Below are positions 42,671-51,989 of a stretch of DNA of 64,000 bases, one piece after another. The DNA comes from Pseudacidobacterium ailaaui (GTDB taxonomy: Bacteria > Acidobacteriota > Terriglobia > Terriglobales > Acidobacteriaceae). The position numbers and the translations under genes were made by a program. The DNA is taken from assembly GCF_000688455.1 (NCBI RefSeq), contig NZ_JIAL01000001.1:1581001-1645000 (forward strand), read 5' to 3'. The stretch's first letter is position 1, and the number at the start of each line of letters is the position of its first letter. The notes under the pieces are model-generated. The model was given only the letters and a program-made list of their open reading frames with translations. It was not told where the DNA came from and searched no databases.

Positions 42671-44560
42671 ATGAAGAGAGCAAAACTCTGGGGCCGGCGT
42701 ATTTCCCTGGCAGGGGCCCTGTTCTGCCTGGGTCTGGTCGGGTGCGGCATTCACGTCAACAACACAAGTACGACCGCCCCGCAGCAGCCCCCTCCCAGCC
42801 AGCCTCCTCCGGTTGCAGGGCAAAGCGGCTCGGTGACGATCAGCCCGCAGTATGTGGCCCTGCTGCCGGGAGAAAAACAGCACTTTACGGCGGTTGCGCA
42901 GGGCGGCGGTACTCTGCAATGGTCAGTCAATGGCATTGCCGGCGGCAATGCCTCGGTTGGGGTCGTGGACAGCGAGGGAAACTACACGGCCCCATCAACG
43001 TTGCAGTTAAGCACGAATGTCACCATCACGGCTGCCCTGGCCTCGTCCCCTCAAGCCAATGATGCGACGGCGGTCGTTTCGATTATTGATCCCGGCATTG
43101 TGACTGCCACGCAGAACCCGCAGGTGGCTACATATTCCATCTATCTTCCCGCACCGGGAAGCGTCAGCATAAAATTTGGCCCGGATACGAATTATGGCCT
43201 GGTGACCTGGCAACAGTCGACGCCCTCTCCGAATGGCGGTGAGGTCAGCATTTACGTGGCCGGCATGAAGGGGCAGACGCTGTATCACATGCAGGCGCAG
43301 GTCACGCTGAACGATGGGGCCTCCCTCACCGATCGCGATCATGTGTTTCCCACGGGAACGCCGCCGATAACGGCCCCAGTCTCTGCCTCCACCTCCAACG
43401 GAGAGACGCCGCAGCCCGGAATTGAAATGTTCGATACCCTCATTCCGTATGAAAGCGCGCAGGCATTTGCCACAGACCTGCAAGGCAATGTTATCTGGAC
43501 CTACAGTTACAGTGACGGGACCAGGATGGACGCAATCCAGCCGATCAAGCTGCTGCCGAACGGGCATTTTCTTGTGCTGATTTCCTATGCTTCTTCGATT
43601 GCGCTGAAAGGGGCCAAAATTCTGCCCGGTACGGTAGACGCCGTCCGCGAGGTAGACCTTGCAGGGAACACGGTCCGCGAGGTGACACAATCGGCGCTGG
43701 CGTCCGCGCTGGCCGCCAAGGGATATACGTTTGCTTTGGGAAGCCTGCATCATGACGTCCTCGCCTTACCCAATGGACATTGGGTCTTACTTGCGACGGT
43801 CAGCAAGACATTTGAAAATCTTCCTGGTTATCCTGGCACTACGAATGTGCTGGGAGATGTGCTTGTGGACCTGGACCAGAACAACCAACCGGTCTGGGTA
43901 TGGAACTCCTTTGATCATCTGGACGTGGACCGGCATCCGTATCTTTTTCCAGACTGGACCCACAGCAACTCGCTGCTGTACTCCAGTGATGATCATGATC
44001 TTCTTCTTTCTGTGCGCCATCAGAACTGGATCATCAAAATTGATTATGCCGATGGCCAGGGATCAGGCAGGGTGCTGTGGCGTCTGGGCGAGGGCGGAGA
44101 CTTTAAGCTGATAGGCGGGACAGACCCCACAGACTGGTTTTATGCGCAGCACGGCCCAGACTTCTTCAGCCCCAACACCTCGGGGGTCTTCCGCCTGGGA
44201 GTCATGGACAATGGAGACGATCGGGAATTTCCGGGCGGCATTCTCTGCGGCACGCAAGGTGCTCCGGCATGTTACTCCAGTGCTCCCGTCTACCAGATCG
44301 ACGAATCGGCGATGACGGCCACGCTTCTTTCTCACTACACTTTGCCGGCAAATCTTTACAGCTACTTCGGAGGGAATGTACAGGACCTCGCAAATGGCGA
44401 CCTGAAGGCCGATTTCTGCGCCACTACAGGAGGCTCACTGGTCCAGGAGCTGAATATGGATGGTCCATCGCCGCAGGTGGTCTGGCAGGCGCGGACGAGA
44501 GGCACGGTACAGTACCGGACAGAAAGGCTGCCGAGCCTCTATCCGGGAGTCCAGTGGTAG
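42671..44560 (+). CDS. Arylsulfate sulfotransferase (AssT-like) lipoprotein
   Basis: The 629-residue lipoprotein has its lipobox at LVGC near residue 25 and a Pro/Gln spacer. A bacterial Ig-like domain follows (VTISPQYVALLPGEKQHFTA, residues about 52-130), then the AssT propeller. From knowledge of the E. coli enzyme, the key residues are two His, an Arg and the sulfated His. Here LHHD (His360/361), DWTHS (His431), SVRH (Arg449) and YAQH (His494) line up, and the His-to-Arg spacing of 18 is identical. It should transfer sulfate between phenols in the periplasm by a ping-pong mechanism without PAPS. No dsbA-like partner gene is adjacent. Confidence 0.82.
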   Translation: MKRAKLWGRRISLAGALFCLGLVGCGIHVNNTSTTAPQQPPPSQPPPVAGQSGSVTISPQYVALLPGEKQHFTAVAQGGGTLQWSVNGIAGGNASVGVVDSEGNYTAPSTLQLSTNVTITAALASSPQANDATAVVSIIDPGIVTATQNPQVATYSIYLPAPGSVSIKFGPDTNYGLVTWQQSTPSPNGGEVSIYVAGMKGQTLYHMQAQVTLNDGASLTDRDHVFPTGTPPITAPVSASTSNGETPQPGIEMFDTLIPYESAQAFATDLQGNVIWTYSYSDGTRMDAIQPIKLLPNGHFLVLISYASSIALKGAKILPGTVDAVREVDLAGNTVREVTQSALASALAAKGYTFALGSLHHDVLALPNGHWVLLATVSKTFENLPGYPGTTNVLGDVLVDLDQNNQPVWVWNSFDHLDVDRHPYLFPDWTHSNSLLYSSDDHDLLLSVRHQNWIIKIDYADGQGSGRVLWRLGEGGDFKLIGGTDPTDWFYAQHGPDFFSPNTSGVFRLGVMDNGDDREFPGGILCGTQGAPACYSSAPVYQIDESAMTATLLSHYTLPANLYSYFGGNVQDLANGDLKADFCATTGGSLVQELNMDGPSPQVVWQARTRGTVQYRTERLPSLYPGVQW

Positions 44561-44565
44561 GCTGC

Positions 44566-44613
44566 GGCCCCAGCCCAGACCCAGACCAACCCAGACCAGG
44601 GCGGGCCTTTTTT
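44566..44613 (+). terminator. Rho-independent terminator after the AssT-like gene
   Basis: GGCCC-GCCC (44566-44576, with a 2-nt bulge) can pair with GGGC-GGGCC (44599-44607) and is followed directly by six T (44608-44613). It lies 5 nt after the stop codon. Confidence 0.65.
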
Positions 44614-44744
44614 ATGCCAGGATAAGGACTGAAAGGTGCTTGACGCGCCTCCATCGGACATCCACGCGATGATGCTCTTCTCTCATCTTCGCTGGCCCGA
44701 ACGCTCTTCATCGTTTATTCAAATGAATTTCATGGCGCATTCAT

Positions 44745-45197
44745 TTGGATTGCAGCGGTGCATTTTTAAATGCAGACAGGAATCCAAATCTTTCAAAGGG
44801 TCCTGTCCTGTCTGTGCGCTGTTTCACTTCCATAAGAAACCAACGGCTACCGTTTTGCATTGGGGCGATGGCGCTGATGGTGTTTTTCTGGGGTGTCCTC
44901 TATAAAACTTCTCTGTATCACCCAGCAAAAGACAGGCAAGCAGCCGTTCCTCCGGCCAAGCTGTTGTCTGAGGCGGAACGTACTTCGGCGGCCCGCGCAG
45001 ACGTTGCTCCATGGCTTCCTTCTGTTAGCGGGGATGGAATTGTGGCTGCTGCGGTTCTCATTTTCCTGCTGTCGGATGTGGAATCCGCGCGTTCGCGCTT
45101 TGCTGTGTTGCGGGCAAAAACACCGGCAAAGCCTCCCTCTTTGGTCCCCATTTCGGGGAGTTATTTTTTCCGTCCTCCTCCTTTTTCCCGCGCCTGA
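44745..45197 (+). CDS. Small membrane protein with a W-G-x2-Y-K-x-S-L-Y-H motif (copy B)
   Basis: No named family is recognised. From TTG 44745 the product has 150 residues; ATG 44868 is another possible start. A membrane segment (IGAMALMVFF) runs into WGVLYKTSLYH, and a second hydrophobic segment (GIVAAAVLIFLL) follows near residue 96. The motif and its position after the membrane segment match the protein at 40727-41161, including an AK-L pair 11-15 residues further on. It lies upstream of a TonB-type receptor gene. The motif conservation is the main evidence that it is translated. Confidence 0.5.
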   Translation: MDCSGAFLNADRNPNLSKGPVLSVRCFTSIRNQRLPFCIGAMALMVFFWGVLYKTSLYHPAKDRQAAVPPAKLLSEAERTSAARADVAPWLPSVSGDGIVAAAVLIFLLSDVESARSRFAVLRAKTPAKPPSLVPISGSYFFRPPPFSRA

Positions 45198-45366
45198 TTG
45201 TCTCTCTTTCTTCGCATAGCAGCTTTGTAAGGCTTGCTCTTGCCAGAGGTTTTGTTTTCTGCCCGGGTGAAGCCTGAAGAGCTGGCTGACAGTGCGGTTG
45301 ATGCATCGCGGGGTAAGCATCAAGAGCCATTTCTGTCCGATGTCTTTTCTGGTTTTGGAGGATGAA

Positions 45367-47967
45367 GTGCGTAAGTTTCAGTATGTCTCTTTTCTGTCGT
45401 TGTTCCTGGGGTTTGTGTTCAGTTTTGTGCCAGCATTGACGGCCCAGACGGCCAGCATCGCGGGCCGGGTAACGGACCCATCATCGGCTGCGGTCCCGGA
45501 AGCAACGGTCGTGCTGCTGCCGGCCACAGGTGCAGCGCCATGGAAGACCACGACAGATGCCAATGGCCAATACATGTTTACTGGTGTTGCGCCAGGCAGT
45601 TATTCGCTTCAGGCGACGAAGACAGGCTTCGCGAACTTTCGCAAGGACAACCTTCGGCTGATCGCTAGTCAAGTCCTGACGGTGGATGTGGCGCTCTCAC
45701 TCACGGCGGTCGGAGAGTCCGTCATTGTGCATGGGGACGTGTTGAACGGCGTCACGCCCGCACCCACGCAGACCGAAGTTTTCCAGAGTAGCCAAAGCGT
45801 CCGTGTGCTCGACCGCAAGAAAATCGAGGTACTCGGGCCGGTGGCCGGCGCGGCCCAGATCATTTCCCTGACGCCAGGTGCCGACATCAATGGCTATGGA
45901 AACACTGGCGCTACTAAATACACGATCACCCTGAACGGGCTGAACCAGGGTTGGGGCGGCTACGGCGGCTACACAGGCGGCGGCGCACTGGCTGTAACCT
46001 TTGATGGTGTGCCGATCATGGACCCGGCGACGGGGTTGTGGCAATCCGACACAATTCCTGAAAACCGCATGGTCCAGAATGCGACGGTGACCTATGGGCC
46101 GGGGCCTGCGGTGGGACGGTGGTACACAAACATTGGCGGAGCAGTGGAATTTACACCGATTCAGCCGACGGCCCGTCCCCACGCGGATGTATTTCTCACC
46201 GACGGCAGCTACTTTCAGAAGAGTGCGGTTGTGAATTTGGCCAGCGGATTATGGAATGGCTGGTCGACTGTCCTTTCGCTGGGGGGCGGCAGCGGCAATG
46301 ATTATCGGCGCAGCCCGGACGGCTTTAAGAACCCGGCCAAGGACCTGGAGATCTTTTCCAAGACCATTAAGACCTATGGGGACGATAGTTTCGAGCTCGG
46401 TGGCTATTATGCCCATAGCGGCGGTTACCGCTCGCAGGTGATTCCGACTACGCCGCAGCCTGGCCTCACAATGGACGGAACGCCCAACACGGTCCAGTAT
46501 AGCCAGCAGACTTCAGGCTTCTACAGTACGCTGCCTTATGCCAGCTACTGGAAATACGACACAAACGATATGGCGCTGATTTATGCACGGCAGAACCTCC
46601 GCCTGGATGAAAACACCTCTCTGCAGAACCTGGGGTGGTTTATGCGCATTGACCGCACCCACTATCGGACGAACGACATCTACAGCTTGGGGCCGCAGGA
46701 AGAGGAGTGGAACAATCCGCACACAGACACGATTGGTGACCAGTTGCTGTGGAGCAAAAAGATAGGGAGCATGAATCATCTGTGGGCAGGGGGATACTTT
46801 CTTCATGCGCTCTATAACACGCGCAATAATTTCTTCAATACAACCAATGGAGGCAGCAAGACAACAGTCAATATCGGAGGCAAAGTGCGTGATGGCTGGT
46901 TTGATCAGGACGACTTCGCGCTGCTGCTTCAGGATGATTTTCGCCCGGTAAGCTGGCTGCGGTTGACTCCGGGCCTGCGATATGTCGGCTTCCAGACTGG
47001 CTATTCGAACCACGTATTGCAGGACTATCGCCTGGCCTCTGGAGTGGTCTTGTCACAGCGGGATTGCACAAACTTTTATAGCGGCACGCCAGGCAATACA
47101 AAAGACCAGGGCGCGAACTGCGGAGCGCAGGAGAACCGGAGCGGCGTTGAACCCTCGATCGACGCCAACATACTGGTAAGACCCTGGTTGACCCTTTATG
47201 GCGGCTATCAAGAGGCGCTGAAGGCCCCGCAGATGGGCGGAGGCGGCGGGCTGTTCCAGAGCGTGGATCCTTCGAGCTATTTGCTGGCCCGGGACCGCTA
47301 CTATCAGGCTGGATTCAAGGTCCACTTTGAAGGAAATCAGGCCCTGAATACCTTCCTCGTCGGTTCTTCGTTTTTTCATCACAACTATGCCAACCAGGAA
47401 ATTGACGTGACCCTGGGCAATGGTGACACCATCGCGAACGGGGGGACTTCGTCTTACCACGGCGTCAATATGTTTATAGAAGACGACCCCATTTCAAACC
47501 TGCATCTGTTCAGCAATGCAAGTTTGCAGCGTGCCGTCTATACCTCCTTCGTTACGGGAGCGCCCACGGTAGCGGCTGGAGGCGCGGCCTACAATGGCCT
47601 GCCTGTTCCCTATGTGCCGGCCTCAACCTTTAACATCGGGGCCTACTATCAGTTCAAAATCTCACAGGTGCCGGTGCGCCCCATGGTTGCATTTCAGGGT
47701 GTGGGAAGACAGGCCATCTTTAATAATGTGACCGTTCTGCCCAGCAGTCAGACCATGAAGGGTTATGGGACACTCAATTTTGGCCTGTCGGCCCCATATC
47801 GGCGGTTTGAGCTGGACGTGACTGGCGTGAACCTTACCGATAACAAGTACAACGCGTATGAATGGATCTCGTCGGGCGGCTACTTCGGGACGCCAACCAG
47901 CGGATATATCCTGGCTTATCCGGGGGCTCCTGCGACTGTGTTTGCGACCTTGGGAATCCACTTCTAA
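45367..47967 (+). CDS. TonB-dependent-receptor-type outer-membrane protein with carboxypeptidase-regulatory N-domain
   Basis: GTG 45367 (GGAGG 5 nt upstream) gives a clean signal peptide (KFQYVSFLSLFLGFVFSF...TAQ) and 866 residues; the frame extends upstream to 45292. The N-domain (ASIAGRVTDPSSAAVPEATV...YMFTGVAPGSYSL) is followed by a plug with RVLDRKKIEVLGPVAGAAQ and ALAVTFDGVPI, then the barrel ending ATVFATLGIHF. Unlike the Oar-like protein at 35829 it has a recognisable plug and a barrel of ordinary length, so it is closer to a substrate-importing TonB receptor. A Gly/Tyr-rich loop in the plug (QGWGGYGGYTGGG) is notable. The ligand is unknown. Confidence 0.9.
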   Translation: MRKFQYVSFLSLFLGFVFSFVPALTAQTASIAGRVTDPSSAAVPEATVVLLPATGAAPWKTTTDANGQYMFTGVAPGSYSLQATKTGFANFRKDNLRLIASQVLTVDVALSLTAVGESVIVHGDVLNGVTPAPTQTEVFQSSQSVRVLDRKKIEVLGPVAGAAQIISLTPGADINGYGNTGATKYTITLNGLNQGWGGYGGYTGGGALAVTFDGVPIMDPATGLWQSDTIPENRMVQNATVTYGPGPAVGRWYTNIGGAVEFTPIQPTARPHADVFLTDGSYFQKSAVVNLASGLWNGWSTVLSLGGGSGNDYRRSPDGFKNPAKDLEIFSKTIKTYGDDSFELGGYYAHSGGYRSQVIPTTPQPGLTMDGTPNTVQYSQQTSGFYSTLPYASYWKYDTNDMALIYARQNLRLDENTSLQNLGWFMRIDRTHYRTNDIYSLGPQEEEWNNPHTDTIGDQLLWSKKIGSMNHLWAGGYFLHALYNTRNNFFNTTNGGSKTTVNIGGKVRDGWFDQDDFALLLQDDFRPVSWLRLTPGLRYVGFQTGYSNHVLQDYRLASGVVLSQRDCTNFYSGTPGNTKDQGANCGAQENRSGVEPSIDANILVRPWLTLYGGYQEALKAPQMGGGGGLFQSVDPSSYLLARDRYYQAGFKVHFEGNQALNTFLVGSSFFHHNYANQEIDVTLGNGDTIANGGTSSYHGVNMFIEDDPISNLHLFSNASLQRAVYTSFVTGAPTVAAGGAAYNGLPVPYVPASTFNIGAYYQFKISQVPVRPMVAFQGVGRQAIFNNVTVLPSSQTMKGYGTLNFGLSAPYRRFELDVTGVNLTDNKYNAYEWISSGGYFGTPTSGYILAYPGAPATVFATLGIHF

Positions 47968-48238
47968 ATTTCCATAGAACAAAAACTGTGTATCCAGGCG
48001 AAGTTTGAGTAGTAGGAAAGAGCGAGCGTCTGGATGCACAGATATATGAAATTTATCCCCTTTGATTTTGCGGGACAACACCGGAGTCTGGACTCCTGGC
48101 CATGACGGAAAGCATCTGGTCCGGAAGCCCAGACTTGCTAATCGAAATCAGGTAAAGCCGGCTGACGGAAACCGGGCAAAAATTAGGTATGGTTTGGGAA
48201 GCTTCTTTGCTGGCCCGCCGGGGTCGGATCGTGGAAGA

Positions 48239-48315
48239 TGGTAGGCACGAGCGGATTCGAACCGCTGACCTCTACCGTGTCAAGGTAGCGCTCTAACCAA
48301 CTGAGCTACGCGCCT
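48239..48315 (-). tRNA. tRNA-Val (anticodon GAC)
   Basis: On the minus strand a complete cloverleaf folds: acceptor AGGCGCG pairs with CGTGCCT (one G-U), the D-arm is GCTC/GAGC, the anticodon stem CTACC/GGTAG holds loop TTGACAC (anticodon GAC, valine), and the T-arm AGCGG/CCGCT holds TTCGAAT. The CCA end is encoded (TGG at 48239-48241 on the plus strand). Confidence 0.96.
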
Positions 48316-48449
48316 GTTTGCAAGGGGAGGACTTGCTGCTTTCATGATAGCAAGTTTTGACCGAAAAAACAGGGCCGAAGGGGAAATCTCCGCGCTGCTG
48401 TTCTTCGGCAAACAAAGCCTTGAGTTTCTGCGGTATAGTCATTAGAGGA

Positions 48450-48866
48450 ATGGCTTCCAAGGTCCAGGTAAGCGCAAGACCGGAGCAAAAGTCCTCCGGT
48501 GTCCCTTATTTAGCACTCATTCTGGGATGGCTGGTCCCCGGTCTGGGGCACGTTGTTACCAGGCACTGGGTCCGTGCGCTGTTGCTCTTTACTTCCATCA
48601 CAGCCATGTTCATTCTTGGTCTTCTGATGCAGGGCAAGCTGTACCATGCCAACACAGGGGACACGCTGGAGATGCTTGGTTTTGCCGGTGATCTGGGCGG
48701 TGGAGCGCTTTACATCCTCGGACGTATTTTTGATTTCGGACATGGGGCCATCCAGATCGCTACGGCCGATTATGGAACGAAATTCATTGTGGTCAGTGGT
48801 CTTCTGAACGTCATCTCGGCAGTCGATGCGCACAATCTCTCGATTGGCAGGAAGCCCTCATGTTAG
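48450..48866 (+). CDS. DUF6677-like membrane protein
   Basis: From ATG 48450 the product has 138 residues. A short charged N-terminus is followed by LALILGWLVPGLGHVVTRHW, the start of a small polytopic protein, with RALLLFTSITAMFILGLLMQG next. PGLGHxxxxxxxRA is the pattern I associate with DUF6677. AGAGGA abuts the ATG, an odd spacing, so a later start cannot be excluded. The 3' end overlaps a 59-codon gene by 7 nt. Its function is unknown. Confidence 0.65.
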   Translation: MASKVQVSARPEQKSSGVPYLALILGWLVPGLGHVVTRHWVRALLLFTSITAMFILGLLMQGKLYHANTGDTLEMLGFAGDLGGGALYILGRIFDFGHGAIQIATADYGTKFIVVSGLLNVISAVDAHNLSIGRKPSC

Positions 48867-49039
48867 CGCTTTCGCATTTTTCCAGTGTTCTGCTTTTTGC
48901 CACGTTCGCTTCTGTTGTCTTCGGAATCACGCAGCGGGCTACGCCTAAAGCCATGTTCCGTTATGGACTCTACTGCTGGGCGCTCTTTGTTGGCTCGGTC
49001 ATTGTCGCGAGCTGGCTGATGTGGTTCATCCGGCGTTAA
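48860..49039 (+). CDS. 59-residue two-helix membrane protein coupled to the DUF6677-like gene
   Basis: An ATG at 48860, inside the last codons of the preceding gene, opens a 59-codon frame ending TAA at 49037-49039. The product begins MLALSHFSSVLLF and has two hydrophobic helices (about residues 2-22 and 35-56) split by a short polar loop TQRATPKAMFRY, ending WFIRR. The 7-nt overlap suggests reinitiation. There is no frame disruption and codon use is like the neighbours'. The product cannot be named. Confidence 0.6.
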   Translation: MLALSHFSSVLLFATFASVVFGITQRATPKAMFRYGLYCWALFVGSVIVASWLMWFIRR

Positions 49040-49113
49040 GCCTGTCTTTGCCCGCCTTCGTCCCGCTCTGTTAGTCTAGGGAGTTTCATTTTCAGAACGG
49101 AGTCGTACTCGAT

Positions 49114-50292
49114 ATGGCCTTTCCATTTAAGGGCGTGGATTTCATCGGCTTTGACGCCCTTCTCAGCGAAGAGGAGCGCCTGACGCGCGATACCGCCCGT
49201 CAGTTCATTGAAGACAACCTCATCCCCATCATTGAAGAATGCAACCGCGAAGGTCGCTTTCCACGCGAGCTTGTGCCGCAAATGGGCCAACTCGGCTTCT
49301 TTGGCGCCAATCTGCACGGATACGGCTGTGCCGGAATGTCCAACGTGGAATACGGACTGGTGATGCAGGAGTTTGAAAGGGGCGACTCAGGCGTGCGCAG
49401 CTTTGTTAGCGTGCAATCGGCCCTGGTCATGTATCCCATCTATACTTTCGGCTCCGATGAGCAGAAGGACTACTGGCTTCCTTTGCTGGCCCGGGGGGAA
49501 AAGCTCGGCTGCTTCGGATTAACGGAGCCTGATTTCGGGTCCAATCCTGGCGGGATGAGGACGCGCGCCCGCAAAGTGGGCGATGAGTACATCCTGAACG
49601 GCGAAAAGATGTGGATCACCTCCGGGACCATCTCCGATGTTGCAGTCATTTGGGCCAAGGTGGACGACGAGGACGGTCGTGTACGCGGATTCCTGGTAGA
49701 GACGGACCGTCCGGGGTTTTCGGCCTACGATGTTCATGGAAAATGGTCGCTGCGCGCCTCGGTCACTTCGGGGCTTTCGCTGCAGGACGTGCATGTTCCA
49801 GTGAGCAACCTGCTACCCGGGACCGATGGCCTGAAGTCGGCGCTGATGTGTCTGAACCAAGCGCGGTACGGCATCGGCTGGGGGGCCATCGGCGCCGCGA
49901 TGTCCTGCTATGACACGGCGCTGCAATACGCGCAGGTGCGCAAGCAGTTTCGCGACCAGCCGATTGCCAGCCACCAGCTTGTGCAGGAGAAGCTGACCTG
50001 GATGATTACGGAGATCACCAAGGCGCAGCTGCTTTCGCTCCAGGTGGGCCGCCTGAAGGATGCAGGCAAGGCCGAACACCAGCACATTTCCATGGCCAAA
50101 CGGAACAATGTGTGGATGGCGCTTGAGTGCGCGCGGCTGGCACGCGACATCCTTGGCGGTAACGGCATTACCGACGACTACCCGATCATGCGCCACATGA
50201 TGAACCTTGAATCCGTAAAAACTTATGAAGGGACGCATGATATTCATACGCTGATCATCGGCCAAAGCATCACCGGAATTCCCGCGTATTAA
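49114..50292 (+). CDS. Acyl-CoA dehydrogenase, glutaryl-CoA dehydrogenase-like
   Basis: A full-length 392-residue FAD flavoenzyme. The FAD/substrate loops CFGLTEPDFGSNPGGM and WITSGTISDVAVIWAK are present, and the C-terminal block TYEGTHDIHTLIIG places the catalytic base Glu as in glutaryl-CoA dehydrogenase (YEGTHDIHxLILGR). It would oxidise an acyl-CoA, with possible decarboxylation if truly GcdH, feeding lysine/tryptophan or glutarate breakdown; electrons go to ETF. No related catabolic genes are adjacent and the gene stands alone. Substrate assignment beyond the subfamily is moderate. Confidence 0.9.
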   Translation: MAFPFKGVDFIGFDALLSEEERLTRDTARQFIEDNLIPIIEECNREGRFPRELVPQMGQLGFFGANLHGYGCAGMSNVEYGLVMQEFERGDSGVRSFVSVQSALVMYPIYTFGSDEQKDYWLPLLARGEKLGCFGLTEPDFGSNPGGMRTRARKVGDEYILNGEKMWITSGTISDVAVIWAKVDDEDGRVRGFLVETDRPGFSAYDVHGKWSLRASVTSGLSLQDVHVPVSNLLPGTDGLKSALMCLNQARYGIGWGAIGAAMSCYDTALQYAQVRKQFRDQPIASHQLVQEKLTWMITEITKAQLLSLQVGRLKDAGKAEHQHISMAKRNNVWMALECARLARDILGGNGITDDYPIMRHMMNLESVKTYEGTHDIHTLIIGQSITGIPAY

Positions 50293-50447
50293 CTCAAGCT
50301 TTCCCTTTGCATGCAGCGAAGGATCCAAAGGGCATGGCGGGCAGCAGGAGGTCTTACCGCCTTCTGCGGCCCGAATGGATGCCCTATGGATTTCTTCCGC
50401 TACGCGGCATCAGGAAACCATGCGCCACATGTCTCAGAGACAGCAAC

Positions 50448-51320
50448 TTAGCTTAGATGGCCCATCTTCCCATCCTGGTAGTCCTGTACTGCCTGCATGA
50501 TTTCATCCCGGGTGTTCATGACAAACGGGCCGTAACTAAAGACCGGCTCGTGGATTGGTTCTCCGCTCAGGAGCAGAAGCGTGGTGTCCTCTTTTGCTTC
50601 CAAATGGATCGCCGTTCCCTCCGGGCTGAGCGTGGCGATCTTTGCCTCGCCCCGGATGGAGTCTACGCCATTGAGTACCAGGTCGCCCTTCAGCAGGACC
50701 ACCCCGGTATTGTGGCCTGCGGGAATTTGCAGCTCGACCTTGGTCCCCGCCTTGAGACGCACATCAAAAACATTCACCGGAGTGAAAGTCTGGGCGGGGC
50801 CTTTGGTTCCCTGCAATTCTCCGGCAATCACGCGGACATAGGAGCCATTGCCGAAATCTACAGAAGGAATCTGCTCTTTTGTGATTCCCTGATAGCGCGG
50901 CTGAGACATCTTTACGGCTTTCGGCAGATTCACCCAGAGCTGCACCACCTCGAAGGTGCCGCCATTTTTTGCGAACTCCTTTTCATGCATCTCTTCATGC
51001 ACGACGCCAGAGGCAGCGGTCATCCATTGCACATCGCCCGGAAAGATGGTCCCGGAGTGGCCGGCAGAGTCACGGTGTTCGAGCGCACCTTGATAGACAA
51101 TCGTGACCGTCTCAAAGCCACGGTGCGGGTGCTCGCCAACGCCATGCGACTGGGGCGAGGGCGGAAAGTGTTGCGGGCCGGCATAGTCTAGCATCAGAAA
51201 CGGATTGATCTCGTCTCGCAGGCCGTTGGATGGAAAGAGATTGCGCACCGGGAAGCCGTCCCCTACCCAGTGGTTGGATCCTGGTCCGTAGACGCCCAGG
51301 ACAGTTTTTCTTGCAGACAT
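50448..51320 (-). CDS. Pirin family protein
   Basis: The 290-residue bicupin has the metal ligands of pirin in GEHPHRGFETVT and, further on, VVHEEMH. The C-terminal cupin (PVFSYGPFVMNTRDEI) is also typical. Bacterial pirins are quercetinase-like or redox-responsive proteins. AAAGGAG lies 7 nt before the ATG. It lies 11 nt downstream of a MarR regulator gene, so the pair is probably a single stress- or phenolic-responsive transcript controlled by that regulator. Confidence 0.93.
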   Translation of the reverse strand: MSARKTVLGVYGPGSNHWVGDGFPVRNLFPSNGLRDEINPFLMLDYAGPQHFPPSPQSHGVGEHPHRGFETVTIVYQGALEHRDSAGHSGTIFPGDVQWMTAASGVVHEEMHEKEFAKNGGTFEVVQLWVNLPKAVKMSQPRYQGITKEQIPSVDFGNGSYVRVIAGELQGTKGPAQTFTPVNVFDVRLKAGTKVELQIPAGHNTGVVLLKGDLVLNGVDSIRGEAKIATLSPEGTAIHLEAKEDTTLLLLSGEPIHEPVFSYGPFVMNTRDEIMQAVQDYQDGKMGHLS

Positions 51321-51331
51321 GGTTTGCTCCT

Positions 51332-51796
51332 TTACTTCTTACTTCTCTGTGCTGCACTGAGGCCGAGCCGGCGCAGCAAATTCACTAACGTTTTGCGTTC
51401 GTCTATGGAGAGGCCGCCCACAGCATCTTCCATGGCCTGCCTGTGGTTGGCAAAGGCCGCCTGGATGAGGGAACTCCCTTTCGGCGTAAGAGCAATCAGG
51501 CGTGTGCGGCCATCACCCACGGCAGGTCTGCGCTCCACCAGCCCCTTTGTTTCCAGGCGGTTGATGGCCGCGGTCATGGACCCGCTGGTAAGCAGGACCT
51601 TCTGGCCCAACTGACCGATCGTGAGGGGTCCCTTATGCAAGAGCGCTTCGAGCACCCCGAAGTCGCTGTAGGCCATGCCCAGACCAGCGATGCTGCGCAA
51701 AGCATGGGCTTCCACGGAATGGAAGGCCTTCCAGAGCACCAGCCAAAGGTGGATTCCGCTGGCGTCAGTCGTCGGTGTTTGGGTGGTGGGCCGCAT
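51332..51796 (-). CDS. MarR family transcriptional regulator
   Basis: From ATG 51796 the product has 154 residues; the frame stays open to 51838. A winged helix-turn-helix is clear: GPLTIGQLGQKVLLTSGSMTAAINRLETKGLVERRP is the recognition region (key parts TSGSMTAAINRLE and GLVERR), followed by the wing DGRTRLIALTPKG. It dimerises through the terminal helices. It directly precedes the pirin gene and probably autoregulates the pair in response to an aromatic or oxidative signal. Confidence 0.9.
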   Translation of the reverse strand: MRPTTQTPTTDASGIHLWLVLWKAFHSVEAHALRSIAGLGMAYSDFGVLEALLHKGPLTIGQLGQKVLLTSGSMTAAINRLETKGLVERRPAVGDGRTRLIALTPKGSSLIQAAFANHRQAMEDAVGGLSIDERKTLVNLLRRLGLSAAQRSKK

Positions 51797-51989
51797 TTCT
51801 CTTGATATCAAGATGTTTGTGCGGCTCAAAGGATTCAAATCGGTCTTAAGGGGCCGGGACCCAGCGTGGTCCCGAGGGGTCGTCGTGGAATGTTTTCATC
51901 CAGCGCAACTGCTTCCTGCTGGATGGTTTCTAATAAGAAAAGACAGAACGAAAGAGGGCCGCGCCGCAGTCGTTTTTCGTCTTTCTCTT

